A stretch of 64,000 nt of DNA from Aeromonas piscicola. GTDB lineage: Bacteria; Pseudomonadota; Gammaproteobacteria; Enterobacterales; Aeromonadaceae. This document shows positions 25,627 to 36,890 of this stretch, in pieces (positions within the stretch are counted from its first letter, which is position 1; every line of letters begins with the position of its first letter). The position numbers were made by a program, and so were the translations under genes. Location: positions 21,347 through 85,346 of the forward strand of contig NZ_CDBL01000033.1 in the NCBI RefSeq assembly GCF_000820005.1. The letters are read 5' to 3'. The notes below the pieces were generated by a model. The model was not told where the DNA came from. It saw only the letters and a list, made by a program, of their open reading frames with translations, and searched no databases.

Positions 25627-26169
25627 TTAGAAACTGGCCGGGGTGTTGGCGGAGATCAGCACGCACTCCTGCTCGCCCACGTTGCGAAAACGGTGAGGGG
25701 TGCGGCTGTCGAAGTAGTAGCCATCACCCGCCGCCAGCTGGTGGACCTGCTCGCCGACGGTGACCTCGACCGTGCCCCGGATGACGATGCCGCACTCTTC
25801 TCCCTCGTGGCTCAGCATGTCGTCACCCGTGTCGGCACCCGGCGGCAGTATCTCCTGCATCATGCCGATGGCACGGTTGGCGCGGCTGTGGCCAACCAGC
25901 CGGTAGCTGATGGGATGGGTGCCGAGATCCGGCATGTCGCTGGCGCGGAAGATCACCTCGGTTCCCATCTCGGTCTCTTCGGTGAAGAAGCTGGCCAGGG
26001 ACATGGGGATACCTTCCAGCACCTTGCGCAGTGAGGAGACCGAGGGGCTCACCTGATTTTTCTCGATCTGGGAGATAAAACCGTTGGTCACACCGGAGCG
26101 TTTCGCCAGCTCGCGCTGGGAGAGGGCCGCCTTGGTGCGAACCGCCTTGAGGCGGTGACCTATATCCAT
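25627..26169 (-). CDS. puuR: PuuR-like repressor (HTH plus cupin)
   Basis: A 180-residue regulator. Residues 6-60 form an XRE-type helix-turn-helix (LSQRELAKRSGVTNGFISQ, then IEKNQVSPSVSSLRK). Residues 105-178 form a cupin (HEGEECGIVIRGTVEV, then YYFDSRTPHRFRN). This is the layout and length of PuuR, which represses putrescine genes and is released by putrescine. AAGGAG precedes the ATG. It is divergent from the transaminase gene across 185 bases that hold several matching operators, so it probably controls both sides and itself. Confidence 0.9.
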   Translation of the reverse strand: MDIGHRLKAVRTKAALSQRELAKRSGVTNGFISQIEKNQVSPSVSSLRKVLEGIPMSLASFFTEETEMGTEVIFRASDMPDLGTHPISYRLVGHSRANRAIGMMQEILPPGADTGDDMLSHEGEECGIVIRGTVEVTVGEQVHQLAAGDGYYFDSRTPHRFRNVGEQECVLISANTPASF

Positions 26170-26187
26170 CAATAGACACTCCTTGAC

Positions 26188-26204
26188 TGTTTACTATTAT
26201 TAAA
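26188..26204 (+). promoter_or_regulatory. PuuR-like operator near puuR
   Basis: TGTTTACTATTATTAAA lies 19 bases from the puuR start, suited to autorepression. A weaker match, TGTTAAATATC, begins at 26209. Confidence 0.5.
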
Positions 26205-26295
26205 ATTGTGTTAAATATCTTATACCACCCCGCTCATGTATCAGCTAGGGGTGGCACCAGATGGGGCGATAATGAGCCCCTTTTTAGGAATTCAG

Positions 26296-26337
26296 GTGTT
26301 TAATTTAATAGGCATAAGCCGATAGTTACTAAACACC
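26296..26337. promoter_or_regulatory. Paired, inverted PuuR-like operators before the transaminase gene
   Basis: GGTGTTTAATTTAATAG (from 26296) faces CGATAGTTACTAAACACC (to 26337), giving a dyad with perfect eight-base outer arms GGTGTTTA/TAAACACC. The pair ends 17 bases before the transaminase ATG at 26355, a position that would block initiation. Confidence 0.55.
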
Positions 26338-26354
26338 TTAAGGATGAGGTGACC

Positions 26355-27686
<1,332 letters not shown>

Positions 27687-27707
27687 CCCCTTTTCACCTT
27701 GAATTGC

Positions 27708-27732
27708 ATGGCGCCCCGGATTTGGGCGCCAT
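27708..27732 (+). other. Intercistronic hairpin
   Basis: ATGGCGCCC and GGGCGCCAT enclose seven bases between the transaminase and dehydrogenase genes. No T run follows, so it more likely tunes mRNA stability or expression ratio than ends transcription. Confidence 0.55.
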
Positions 27733-27796
27733 CTCCCTGTGCCCGGCTCGCGCGAGACTGCGCAGGGAGAGACGGATTAACCATCACGGAGGATTT

Positions 27797-29293
<1,497 letters not shown>

Positions 29294-29322
29294 CGCGCAG
29301 GCACGCTGCCATGGCCTAACTT

Positions 29323-29357
29323 GTTGCCCCCGCAGGCCATGGCTCTGCGGGGGCAAC
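29323..29357 (+). other. Strong intercistronic hairpin
   Basis: Thirteen-base perfect arms (GTTGCCCCCGCAG and CTGCGGGGGCAAC) enclose nine bases, 19 bases before the next start codon. No T run follows. It may be a partial terminator or an mRNA processing barrier that lowers expression of the next two genes. Confidence 0.65.
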
Positions 29358-29376
29358 CTCTGTAAAGGAGTTACAG

Positions 29377-30132
29377 ATGCGACTGGGAATTCTCGATTGT
29401 GACCGGCTGGATCCCGATTTGGCGGGTGATTTCGGCCCCGTTTACTCCGAGATGTTTATCAAGGGCTTTCGGGCCCTGGCCCCCGAGCTGGAGTTTCGGG
29501 TCTGGTCGGCGCTCGATGGCGAGCTGCCGGACGACCTGCAAGAGTGTGATGCCTGGCTCATCACGGGTTCGCGCCACGATGCCTACAGCGATCTGCCCTG
29601 GATCCAGGCGCTGCGAGGCTGGATCCGCCAGGCCCACGATGCCGACGTCAAGCTGGCCGGGGTCTGCTTCGGTCATCAGGTGATCGCCCAGGCGCTGGGG
29701 GGCGAGGTAGTGAAATCCACCAAGGGCTGGGGGCTCGGCGTCTCTGTCCATCCCATGCTGGCGACCGGCGCCTGGATGCAGCCTGGGCTGGACACCATCC
29801 GGATCCTGGCCAGTCACCAGGATCAGGTCGAGCAGCTACCGCCGGGCGCGATCCGGCTGGCGGGCAACGATTTCTGTCCCAACTTCATGTTCTTGCAGGG
29901 GGATCACATAGTCGCCATTCAGGGGCATCCGGAGTTTTCGGTGGAGTACAACCGGGCGCTGATCGAGCGGCGGCGGGACTTTTTGTCCGACGACCGCTAT
30001 CAGCGCAGCCTCTCCTCGCTGGAGGGGGAAGTGGACTCGGCCACCATGATGCAGTGGCTGTTGCAATTTTTGGGCATACTGCCCGGTGGCGAAGGAGCGA
30101 CCGGCGGGATCACAGCAGGAGAGCGAGCATGA
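29377..30132 (+). CDS. Class I glutamine amidotransferase-like protein
   Basis: A 251-residue stand-alone class I GATase. The nucleophile elbow is GVCFGHQ (Cys near 95) and the His-x-Glu pair is in GHPEFS near 187. It resembles the GATase domain of GMP synthase but has no synthetase partner. Such proteins in amine gene clusters may hydrolyse gamma-glutamyl amides; PuuD does this in the Puu pathway but belongs to another subgroup. That role is inference. AAGGAG precedes the ATG. The end overlaps the alanine dehydrogenase start by four bases (ATGA), giving translational coupling. Confidence 0.8.
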   Translation: MRLGILDCDRLDPDLAGDFGPVYSEMFIKGFRALAPELEFRVWSALDGELPDDLQECDAWLITGSRHDAYSDLPWIQALRGWIRQAHDADVKLAGVCFGHQVIAQALGGEVVKSTKGWGLGVSVHPMLATGAWMQPGLDTIRILASHQDQVEQLPPGAIRLAGNDFCPNFMFLQGDHIVAIQGHPEFSVEYNRALIERRRDFLSDDRYQRSLSSLEGEVDSATMMQWLLQFLGILPGGEGATGGITAGERA

Positions 30133-31244
30133 TTATTGGCGTACCCAAGGAAATCAAAAACCATGAATACCGGGTCGGCATGACTCCCGCCGGAGTGCAG
30201 GAGCTGGCGGCCCGGGGACACAAGGTCCTGGTGCAACAGCAGGGAGGCGAGGCGATCGGACTGTCCGATGCCGAGTACCAGGCGGCCGGGGCCGAGCTGG
30301 TGGCCAGCGCGGCGGAGATCTTCGCCCGGGCCGAGATGATAGTGAAAGTGAAGGAGCCCCAGCCGGAGGAGTGTGAACTGCTGCGCCCGGATCAGCTGCT
30401 GTTCACCTACCTGCACCTGGCGCCGGATCCGGTGCAGACCCAGCTGCTGGTGCACTCGGGGGCAGTGGCCATCGCCTACGAGACGGTGACCGACGAGCGC
30501 GGCGGCCTGCCGCTGCTGGCGCCCATGTCAGAAGTGGCGGGGCGGATGGCGATCCAGGCCGGGGCCCACAGCCTGGAGAAGGCGCAGGGGGGCAATGGCA
30601 CCCTGCTCGGTGGCGTGCCTGCGGTGGCGCCCGCCAAAGTGGTGGTGCTGGGGGGCGGGGTGGTCGGTGTCAACTCGGCGCGCATGGCGCTGGGGCTGGG
30701 GGCCGATGTCACCATACTGGATCGTTCCCTGCCGCGGCTGCGGGAGCTGGACAGTCTCTATGGCCCGGCCCTCAAGACGCTTTACTCCACTCGCACCAAT
30801 ATCGAGGCCTGCATCGCCCAGGCGGATCTGGTGATCGGCGCCGTGCTGATCCCGGGGGCGGCGGCACCCAGGCTGCTGACCCGCGACATGCTCAAGCTGA
30901 TGCGCAAGGGCTCAGTGCTGGTGGACGTGGCCATCGATCAGGGCGGCTGTTTCGAGACTTCCCACCCGACTACCCACGAGGAGCCCACCTATGTGGTGGA
31001 CGGCATCATCCACTACTGTGTGGCCAACATGCCGGGCGGCGTGGCGCGTACCTCCACCTTCGCCCTGACCAATGCCACCCTGCCGTTCGTGCTGGCGCTG
31101 GCCGACAAGGGCTACGCTCAGGCGCTCAGGGATGACAAGCACCTGCGGGCCGGTCTCAATGTGTTCAAGGGCAAGATCACCCAGGCGGCGGTGGCCCAGG
31201 CGCTCGGCTACGAGTACGTCAGCGCCGAGTCCGTACTGGGCTGA
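30129..31244 (+). CDS. ald: Alanine dehydrogenase
   Basis: A 371-residue NAD+-dependent enzyme that converts L-alanine to pyruvate and ammonia. Family motifs are the N-terminal [20 protein letters not shown], catalytic KVKEPQ (Lys near 75), YLHLAPD (His near 96), the Rossmann [19 protein letters not shown], and [15 protein letters not shown]. Its location suggests it regenerates the pyruvate consumed by the upstream transaminase, draining amino groups as ammonia. Translation is coupled to the amidotransferase gene by an ATGA overlap. Confidence 0.95.
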   Translation: MIIGVPKEIKNHEYRVGMTPAGVQELAARGHKVLVQQQGGEAIGLSDAEYQAAGAELVASAAEIFARAEMIVKVKEPQPEECELLRPDQLLFTYLHLAPDPVQTQLLVHSGAVAIAYETVTDERGGLPLLAPMSEVAGRMAIQAGAHSLEKAQGGNGTLLGGVPAVAPAKVVVLGGGVVGVNSARMALGLGADVTILDRSLPRLRELDSLYGPALKTLYSTRTNIEACIAQADLVIGAVLIPGAAAPRLLTRDMLKLMRKGSVLVDVAIDQGGCFETSHPTTHEEPTYVVDGIIHYCVANMPGGVARTSTFALTNATLPFVLALADKGYAQALRDDKHLRAGLNVFKGKITQAAVAQALGYEYVSAESVLG

Positions 31245-31306
31245 CGCAGCTGCGTGAAGCCGGCCGGCAAACGTCGAGCGGGCTCACAAACCCCGCGATT
31301 TCAGGG

Positions 31307-31327
31307 AGGGCCGTCAGGGCCCTTTCT
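31307..31327 (+). terminator. Terminator of the catabolic operon
   Basis: AGGGCC and GGCCCT enclose five bases, followed by a short T-rich tail, 63 bases after the ald stop. It overlaps the start of the next promoter region. Confidence 0.55.
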
Positions 31328-31362
31328 CATATACTGGGATCCCTTGTCAGTGAGGTCTCTCC

Positions 31363-32202
31363 ATGTCCCGTATTCTGCTGCTCGCCAATCTCAACTGTGA
31401 TCATGTGCTCTCCCTCTCCGAACCCCTGGTGGCCGGTGCCCGGTTGCAATACGTGGATCAGGGCCGCCGGCTGGGGGGCGGCGCCGCCAACACCGGCATA
31501 GGGCTGGTGTGGGCCGGCCACGAGGTGACCATAGCCTCCCGCATCGGGCTGGATGAGGCGGGCGACTGGCTGCTGGAGCAGGCGGCGAGCTATGGACTGG
31601 ATTGCTCTCACGTGGAGCGGTTCGGCGGCGAGACAGGCGAGCTGCTGATCCTGGTGGACTCCACCGGCGAGCGCACCATCCTCAGGCGGCCGCGTCGCCC
31701 CGATCTGCCCGGTGACCTGCCGGTAGAGGGAGTGGACTGCCTCTACGTGAACTATCCCGGCACCGCCATCATCAGCTATATGCGCCAGATGCTCGGCAAG
31801 AGCTTCGTGGTGGCCCAGTATCCCAAGGGCGGGCAGGCGCGTCGTCCCTGCCACGTGCTGGTGGCCTCCCGCTCCGATCTCGGGGAGGTGAGCGATCCCT
31901 GGCAGCATGCCCGCCAGCTGGCGGGTGAGCAGCTGGAGTGGCTGGTGCTGACCGAAGGCAAGGCGGGAGCCGTGGCCATTCACGGCGAGGAGCAGATCCG
32001 GGTGGCGGCGCGGCCGGTTTCGGTGGTCGATACCACGGGGGCGGGGGATGCCTTCGCTGGCGGCCTCATTCACGGGCTGGCCCGCGGCATGGCGATCCAG
32101 GATGCCTTGCAGTGCGCGGTAGACTGGGGTGCCTTCGCGGTTGCCTCCGAGAGTTCGATTCCCTCCAGCGCCTTGAAAAACTGGCTCAGGCAGCCTCACT
32201 GA
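31363..32202 (+). CDS. PfkB family sugar kinase
   Basis: A 279-residue ribokinase-fold kinase. The N-terminal part has LGGGAANTGIGLVWAGHEV, and the C-terminal signature DTTGAGDAFAGGLIHGL carries the catalytic Asp (near 230) and the anion hole. The substrate is not evident. It is slightly shorter than ribokinase (309) and lacks a sugar transporter or isomerase nearby. GAGG precedes the ATG. Probably a single-gene unit. Confidence 0.85.
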   Translation: MSRILLLANLNCDHVLSLSEPLVAGARLQYVDQGRRLGGGAANTGIGLVWAGHEVTIASRIGLDEAGDWLLEQAASYGLDCSHVERFGGETGELLILVDSTGERTILRRPRRPDLPGDLPVEGVDCLYVNYPGTAIISYMRQMLGKSFVVAQYPKGGQARRPCHVLVASRSDLGEVSDPWQHARQLAGEQLEWLVLTEGKAGAVAIHGEEQIRVAARPVSVVDTTGAGDAFAGGLIHGLARGMAIQDALQCAVDWGAFAVASESSIPSSALKNWLRQPH

Positions 32203-32500
32203 ATCCTGAAAAACGGTTTCGTATGGTGCAGGTTAATTCATTCGGGTGCTTGGGGGAGACAGGCGAATTTAGCCGCCCAAAACACCCCAAACCTTGGACT
32301 AAGCCTGCAAGTTTGCGATCAATCAAAGAAAGTGTCGATTTATGTGCATCTTCATCGACACCCGCCTGAGCTGCTCTTAACCTTGTCACTCCACGACTCA
32401 GATTAAGATGCGTGCTCCGTGCAAGCGCAAGCGCGGCCCCGCCTCTTAGCTTTAGGTTGTCGTCCTGATTTCTGGCTTGTAGTAAGAGGCAAGTGCGACC
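32203..32500. other. Intergenic region before nsrR
   Basis: About 300 bases without a supported gene. It contains a perfect hairpin of GTGTCGAT (32332-32339) and ATCGACAC (32354-32361). The loop and nearby sequence contain AAGATGCAC- and AAGATGCGT-like words (near 32343 and 32406) that recall half sites of NsrR, though no full palindrome is present. A long minus-strand frame crosses the region and nsrR but has no start signals. Confidence 0.4.
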
Positions 32501-32953
32501 ATGCAACTGACACGATTTACCGACTATGCCCTGCGTACCCTGACTTTTTTGGCGGTTCAGCCGGGAGATCGCCTGTCGACCATCACAGAGGTGGCCGATA
32601 CCTTTGCCATCTCCCGCAACCACGTGGTCAAGATAGTGCATCAGCTCGGCATCAAGGGCTACATAGAGACGGTACGTGGCAAGCATGGCGGCATCCGCCT
32701 CGGCCGCTCCGCCGTCTCCATCAACCTGCGCGATGTGGTGATGGACATGGAGCACGTGCTCTGCCCGGTGGATTGCAAGCGCGAGAACTGCCGCCTCTCC
32801 GGTGGCTGCCGTATTCAGGGCATACTGCGCCGCGCCATGAACGCCTTCCTTGAGGTGCTGGGGGAATACACCCTGGCCGATGCGGTGCGGGATCCTACCC
32901 GTCTCTGTCACCTGCTCGGCATCGAACAGGATTCCATCCTGGCCATGGCATAA
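32501..32953 (+). CDS. nsrR: Nitric-oxide-sensing repressor NsrR
   Basis: A 150-residue Rrf2-family regulator that binds an Fe-S cluster; nitric oxide damages the cluster and relieves repression of NO-detoxifying genes. The N-terminus MQLTRFTDYALRTLTFLAVQ, the wing KHGGIRLGR, and three Cys in CPVDCKRENC (near 90-100) followed by CRIQG match NsrR well. Length is close to the E. coli protein (141). It is convergent with napF, a nitrate-respiration accessory gene, which fits a shared nitrogen-oxide theme. Confidence 0.92.
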   Translation: MQLTRFTDYALRTLTFLAVQPGDRLSTITEVADTFAISRNHVVKIVHQLGIKGYIETVRGKHGGIRLGRSAVSINLRDVVMDMEHVLCPVDCKRENCRLSGGCRIQGILRRAMNAFLEVLGEYTLADAVRDPTRLCHLLGIEQDSILAMA

Positions 32954-32969
32954 ACGCCGCGCCGAACTG

Positions 32970-32995
32970 ACAAAGGGGCCCCCGGGCCCCTTTGT
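32970..32995. terminator. Terminator between nsrR and napF
   Basis: ACAAAGGGGCCC and GGGCCCCTTTGT enclose CC. The two genes converge here and probably share it, although the T run is interrupted. Confidence 0.65.
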
Positions 32996-33031
32996 GCTTT
33001 CTGGCGTGTGAGCCAGGGGTGGCGGTTGGGG

Positions 33032-33544
33032 TCAGAGCTGGGGGATCAGGGTGATGGCGCCATGGAAGCAGGCGAGACCGCAGGCACCGCAGCCATCGCA
33101 TGCCGCCATGTTGACGCTGACGCCATCGGCGGTGGCCTTGATCGCCTGCTGGGGGCAGGCATCTTCACACAGCAGGCAGTAGAAGCCCTGTCTGGCCTGA
33201 CAGCTCGCCTCTATCTGTACCCGGGTCTGCACCTGGCGTCCCCACTGCAGGTCGAGGGCGCCGGTCGGACAGGCTCTGGCGCAGCTGCCGCAGTAGCTGC
33301 ACTGGCCGCAGGCGAGATCCAGCACAGGGGTGCCGGCGATGGCGGTACCCTCGTATTCGGGCTGGCTTGCCGGTTTGAGCAGGCCGTTGGGACAGGCCTT
33401 GAAGCATTCACCACAGCGGGTGCAGAGGGAGAGGTACTGGGACTCTTCGATGGCCCAGGGCGGGCGTGCCTCGTGACAAACCACGTCCGGTTTGCGGGAG
33501 CTCCCCAATGCGTGCGTCAGCCATCGACAGAAAAAATGAGTCAT
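33032..33544 (-). CDS. napF: Ferredoxin-type protein NapF
   Basis: A 170-residue cytoplasmic iron-sulfur protein. Four Cys clusters are visible: CTRCGECFKACP (near 40-52), CGQCSYCGSCARACP, CLLCEDACP and CDGCGACGLACF, the set expected for NapF. NapF is thought to help mature or supply electrons to the periplasmic nitrate reductase NapA. The other nap genes are not adjacent, so it seems to stand apart from the operon. The ATG at 33544 is taken, with AGGGG upstream; a GTG two codons earlier is possible. Confidence 0.92.
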   Translation of the reverse strand: MTHFFCRWLTHALGSSRKPDVVCHEARPPWAIEESQYLSLCTRCGECFKACPNGLLKPASQPEYEGTAIAGTPVLDLACGQCSYCGSCARACPTGALDLQWGRQVQTRVQIEASCQARQGFYCLLCEDACPQQAIKATADGVSVNMAACDGCGACGLACFHGAITLIPQL

Positions 33545-33682
33545 GCTCACCCCTGATACCTATTAGGGGTTAATTTTATCCAAGTTTCCGCTGGCAAGCC
33601 AGAGAATAGCGCCGGCCAGGATCGCAAGCCGGGTTGCCCTTGTGTAAGCTAGGCGAGTCTTTTTGCGGGATTGAATGAACTC

Positions 33683-33898
33683 ATGTGGTTATTTCTGTGG
33701 CGTGCGTCTCTGTTGTATATCTTCCCCCTGCTGATGTGGGCCTATTGCCGCATCAAGGATATCGAGTTCGCCGAGCTCGATACCGGGGTTAACAGTCACA
33801 AGTGGGTGGTGTTGGCCGCCTACCTCCTCTATGTGATGTTCTGGCTGTTGCTCAACCGTTACCTCGAGCTCTTCCTGCGTCAGCGGAGCCGCAAATGA
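33683..33898 (+). CDS. Small membrane protein upstream of rmuC
   Basis: A 71-residue protein with two hydrophobic helices (LFLWRASLLYIFPLLMWAY and VVLAAYLLYVMFWLLLNRYL) and a basic tail RQRSRK. I do not recognise a family. Its stop overlaps the rmuC start (ATGA), so translation is coupled and a functional or dosage link to rmuC is possible. A TTG at 33671 is an alternative start; neither has a strong ribosome site. Confidence 0.65.
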   Translation: MWLFLWRASLLYIFPLLMWAYCRIKDIEFAELDTGVNSHKWVVLAAYLLYVMFWLLLNRYLELFLRQRSRK

Positions 33899-35235
33899 TC
33901 GACCCCGGGCTCTGGGGGATCTTGCTGCCTGCCGCCGTGCTGGCTCTCGGGCTTGGCTGGCTGATCGGGCGTCGGGCCGCCACGGCGCAGGCTCAGGAGC
34001 TGATGCTGGCACAAGAGCGCCATCAGGCGTTGCAGGATCGCTTCGACGAGTTGCAGGACGAGCGGATGCAGGGCCAGCAGAAGCTTGATCAGCAGCAGAC
34101 CCTGCTGATCAAGCTCACCGCCCGCCTCAAGGATGCCGAAGCCACCCTGCGCAGCGAGCGGCTGGCCGCTGCCGAGAAGCTGCAACTGCAACAGGAGGCG
34201 GAACAGCGTCTCAGCCAGCAGTTTGAAAACCTCGCCAACCGTATCTTCGAGCAAAACTCGGGCAACTTCCGCGAACTGAACCAGAACAGCCTGGATCTGC
34301 TGCTGACCCCGCTCAAAGAGCAGCTTGAGGGCTTTCGCCGTCAGGTGGGAGAGACCCACGCCCAGGAAACGGCCCAGCGCCACAGCCTCAAGTTCGAGCT
34401 GGAGCGTCTGGCCGAGCTCAATACCCGCATGACCGAAGAGGCGGCGGCCCTGACCCGCGCCCTCAAGGGGGACAGCAAGCAGCAGGGCAACTGGGGTGAA
34501 GTGGTGCTGGCGCGGATCTTGAGCGAATGCGGCCTGCGCGAGGGCCATGAGTACCACACCCAGGTCAATATCGAGGTGGACAAGGGCAAGCGCTATCAGC
34601 CCGACGTCATCGTCCACCTGCCCCAGGAAAAAGACATCATCATAGACGCCAAGGTGTCGCTGACAGCCTATGAACGCTGGTACAACGCCGATGACGCGCT
34701 GGAGAAGGCGGTGGCGATCAAGGAGCACGTCGCCTCGGTGCGCAACCATATCCGCGAGCTGGGCCGCAAGGATTACCAGCAGCTGCCCGGGGTGCGCACC
34801 CTGGACTATGTGCTGATGTTCGTGGCGGTGGAGCCCGCCTTCCTCACCGCGCTGGAGGCCGATCCCTCCCTGGTGCGCTACGGCCTAGACAACAACATAC
34901 TGCTGGTGAGCCCCACCAACCTGATGGTGGCGCTGCGCACCATAGAGAACCTGTGGCGCTATGAGCGGCAGAATCAGAATGCCCGTCAGATCGCCGAGCG
35001 TGCCGGTCGCCTCTATGAGAAGCTGCGGCTGTTTGTGGAGGAGATGCAGCAGATGGGTGGCAGCCTGCACAAGGCGCAGGAGAGCTACGACAAGGCGATG
35101 GGGCGGCTGGTCAACGGCCGTGGCAACCTGATCGCCCAGGCCGAGCGCTTCCGCGAGCTGGGGGTCGAAGTGACCAAGACGCTGCCCGAGCCGCTGGTCA
35201 ACCGCGCGCTGGAGCGGGAAGAGTCCGCAGAGTGA
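33895..35235 (+). CDS. rmuC: DNA recombination protein RmuC
   Basis: A 446-residue protein. One N-terminal membrane helix (GILLPAAVLALGLGWLIG) is followed by a long coiled coil (about residues 25-130) and a C-terminal PD-(D/E)XK-like domain containing YQPDVIVHLPQEKDIIIDAK. RmuC limits inversions at short inverted repeats in E. coli and has recently been linked to phage or foreign DNA defence in related systems. Length is near the family norm (475). Translation is coupled to the small gene upstream. Confidence 0.93.
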   Translation: MIDPGLWGILLPAAVLALGLGWLIGRRAATAQAQELMLAQERHQALQDRFDELQDERMQGQQKLDQQQTLLIKLTARLKDAEATLRSERLAAAEKLQLQQEAEQRLSQQFENLANRIFEQNSGNFRELNQNSLDLLLTPLKEQLEGFRRQVGETHAQETAQRHSLKFELERLAELNTRMTEEAAALTRALKGDSKQQGNWGEVVLARILSECGLREGHEYHTQVNIEVDKGKRYQPDVIVHLPQEKDIIIDAKVSLTAYERWYNADDALEKAVAIKEHVASVRNHIRELGRKDYQQLPGVRTLDYVLMFVAVEPAFLTALEADPSLVRYGLDNNILLVSPTNLMVALRTIENLWRYERQNQNARQIAERAGRLYEKLRLFVEEMQQMGGSLHKAQESYDKAMGRLVNGRGNLIAQAERFRELGVEVTKTLPEPLVNRALEREESAE

Positions 35236-35263
35236 GGCGGATGGTCATGCACCGCATGAGATA

Positions 35264-35292
35264 AAGAAGGGCAGCCATTGGCTGCCCTTCTT
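35264..35292. terminator. Bidirectional terminator between rmuC and trkH
   Basis: AAGAAGGGCAGCC and GGCTGCCCTTCTT enclose ATT between the convergent genes. Confidence 0.8.
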
Positions 35293-35351
35293 GCATTTGC
35301 TCACCCGGCTTCGAGGCTGGCCAGGCAGAGTCGCAGCCTTGATTGGCGGCG

Positions 35352-36794
35352 TTACTGCTTCCAGAAGGAGGGGAAGAAGAGCACCGCCACTGTCAGGATC
35401 TCGAGCCGCCCCAGCAGCATGCCGAAAGACAGTATCCACTTGGCCGAATCCGGCAGGCTGGCGAAGTTGGTGCTGGGACCTATGACGGGGCCCATGCCGG
35501 GGCCCACGTTGGCCAGCGCCGTGATGGAGCCCGAGATGGCGGTCAGGGGATCCAGCCCGATGGCGGCGAGCAGGGCGGCGATCAGCAGTATGACGGCGAA
35601 ATAGGCCAGCACGAACGAGATCATGGAGCGGATGATGGCGTCGTTGACCGGGCGACCGTTGTACTTCTGCGGGAAGACGGCGGAGGGGTGCATCAGCTGG
35701 CGCATCTGCTTTTTGAACAGGGCGAACGCCACCTGTACCCGGAAGATCTTGAGACCGCCGGCGGTGGAGCCGGAGCAGGCGCCCAGTGCCAGCAGGATGA
35801 TGAAGATGATGCTGGTGAGCGGCCCCCAGGTGCCGAAATCACCGAGGCCGAAGCCGGTGGTGGTGAGCACCGAGACTATGTTGAAGCTGCTGATGCGCAG
35901 GGCATCCATAAAGCCGTAAATATCTCTTATCCACAGATAGAAGGTGACGACGACTGTGACCCAGATCACCAGCCAGAAGAAGCCCTGCACCTGGGCATCC
36001 TTGAGCAGGCTGTTGTCGCGGCGGCTCAGGCTCTGCACGTAGAGCAGGAAGGGCAGGCCGCCGAGGAACATAAAGAGGGTCCCGATCCAGTGCGCCGAGT
36101 TGGAGAAGTGGGACATGGATTGATCCGAGGTGGAATAGCCCCCGGTACTGAGGGTGGTCATGGCGTGGTTGACCGCCTCGAACAGCGTCATGCCGCTCAC
36201 CCAGTAGGCGAGGAAACAGAGCATGGAGAGCACCAGATAGACCACCACTATGTTGTTGGCCACTGTCTTGGCGCGCGGTGCGCTCTTGTCCGACCAATCC
36301 GAACTCTCGGTCTGGAACAGCTTCATGCCCCCCACGTTGAGGTAGGGCAGCACGGCCACCGCCATCACGATGAAGCCCACACCCCCCAACCACTGCAGTA
36401 TGGAGCGCCACAGCAAGATGCTGTGGGCCATGCCATCGAGCCCTGACAGTACGGTGGAGCCCGTGGTGGTGACCCCGGACATGGTCTCGAAGTAGGCGTC
36501 GGTGAAGTCGATGTGGTTGATGAAGAAGAAGGGCAGGGCCCCGAAGATGCAGGCCACTACCCAGGCTGAGGTGGTGAGCAGGAACATCTCGCGCACCCCG
36601 AGGTGAAACTCCGCCTTGCGACCATAGTGGAGGCAGAGCAGGGCGGCGCCGTGGGTGATCAGCACGGATTTGAGGAACTCGACGAAGCCCTCGGAGCCGG
36701 TGAGCAGCGCCAGCAGGGTGGGCAGCCACATGAAGAGGGCCAGTTTGGAGAGCACCAGCCCTATGGTGAAGATGATGGGACGCAGCTTGATCAT
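35352..36794 (-). CDS. trkH: Trk potassium uptake channel subunit TrkH
   Basis: A 480-residue inner-membrane K+ transporter subunit with four pore loops. Filter-like segments are ETMSGVTTTGSTVL, NHAMTTLSTGGYSTSD, VSVLTTTGFGLGD and ITALANVGPGMGPVIG. It works with the cytoplasmic gate TrkA, encoded just upstream in the same orientation. Length matches E. coli TrkH (483). Possible control by the hairpin between trkA and trkH is noted separately. Confidence 0.96.
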   Translation of the reverse strand: MIKLRPIIFTIGLVLSKLALFMWLPTLLALLTGSEGFVEFLKSVLITHGAALLCLHYGRKAEFHLGVREMFLLTTSAWVVACIFGALPFFFINHIDFTDAYFETMSGVTTTGSTVLSGLDGMAHSILLWRSILQWLGGVGFIVMAVAVLPYLNVGGMKLFQTESSDWSDKSAPRAKTVANNIVVVYLVLSMLCFLAYWVSGMTLFEAVNHAMTTLSTGGYSTSDQSMSHFSNSAHWIGTLFMFLGGLPFLLYVQSLSRRDNSLLKDAQVQGFFWLVIWVTVVVTFYLWIRDIYGFMDALRISSFNIVSVLTTTGFGLGDFGTWGPLTSIIFIILLALGACSGSTAGGLKIFRVQVAFALFKKQMRQLMHPSAVFPQKYNGRPVNDAIIRSMISFVLAYFAVILLIAALLAAIGLDPLTAISGSITALANVGPGMGPVIGPSTNFASLPDSAKWILSFGMLLGRLEILTVAVLFFPSFWKQ

Positions 36795-36824
36795 GCAGGA
36801 TAACCTGGTCGTTGATTGACAAAA

Positions 36825-36861
36825 GACCCGGACAATCCACTTGGGAGACTGTGCCGGGTCT
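36825..36861 (-). terminator. Hairpin between trkA and trkH
   Basis: On the minus strand AGACCCGG and CCGGGTCT enclose 21 bases and are followed by TTTT. It could partly terminate transcription from trkA and lower trkH relative to trkA. Confidence 0.5.
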
Positions 36862-36890
36862 GGTTTGCGTTGCCTGGGTGCATGGGCAGG

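Noticed and set aside
32186..32911. 241-codon minus-strand frame over nsrR
   Set aside because: Antisense to nsrR for most of its length and without start signals.
33557..33572. NarL/NarP-type 7-2-7 site (TACCTAT-ta-GGGGTTA) before napF
   Set aside because: Only a partial match in the second half, and it lies too close to the start codon to be a confident operator.
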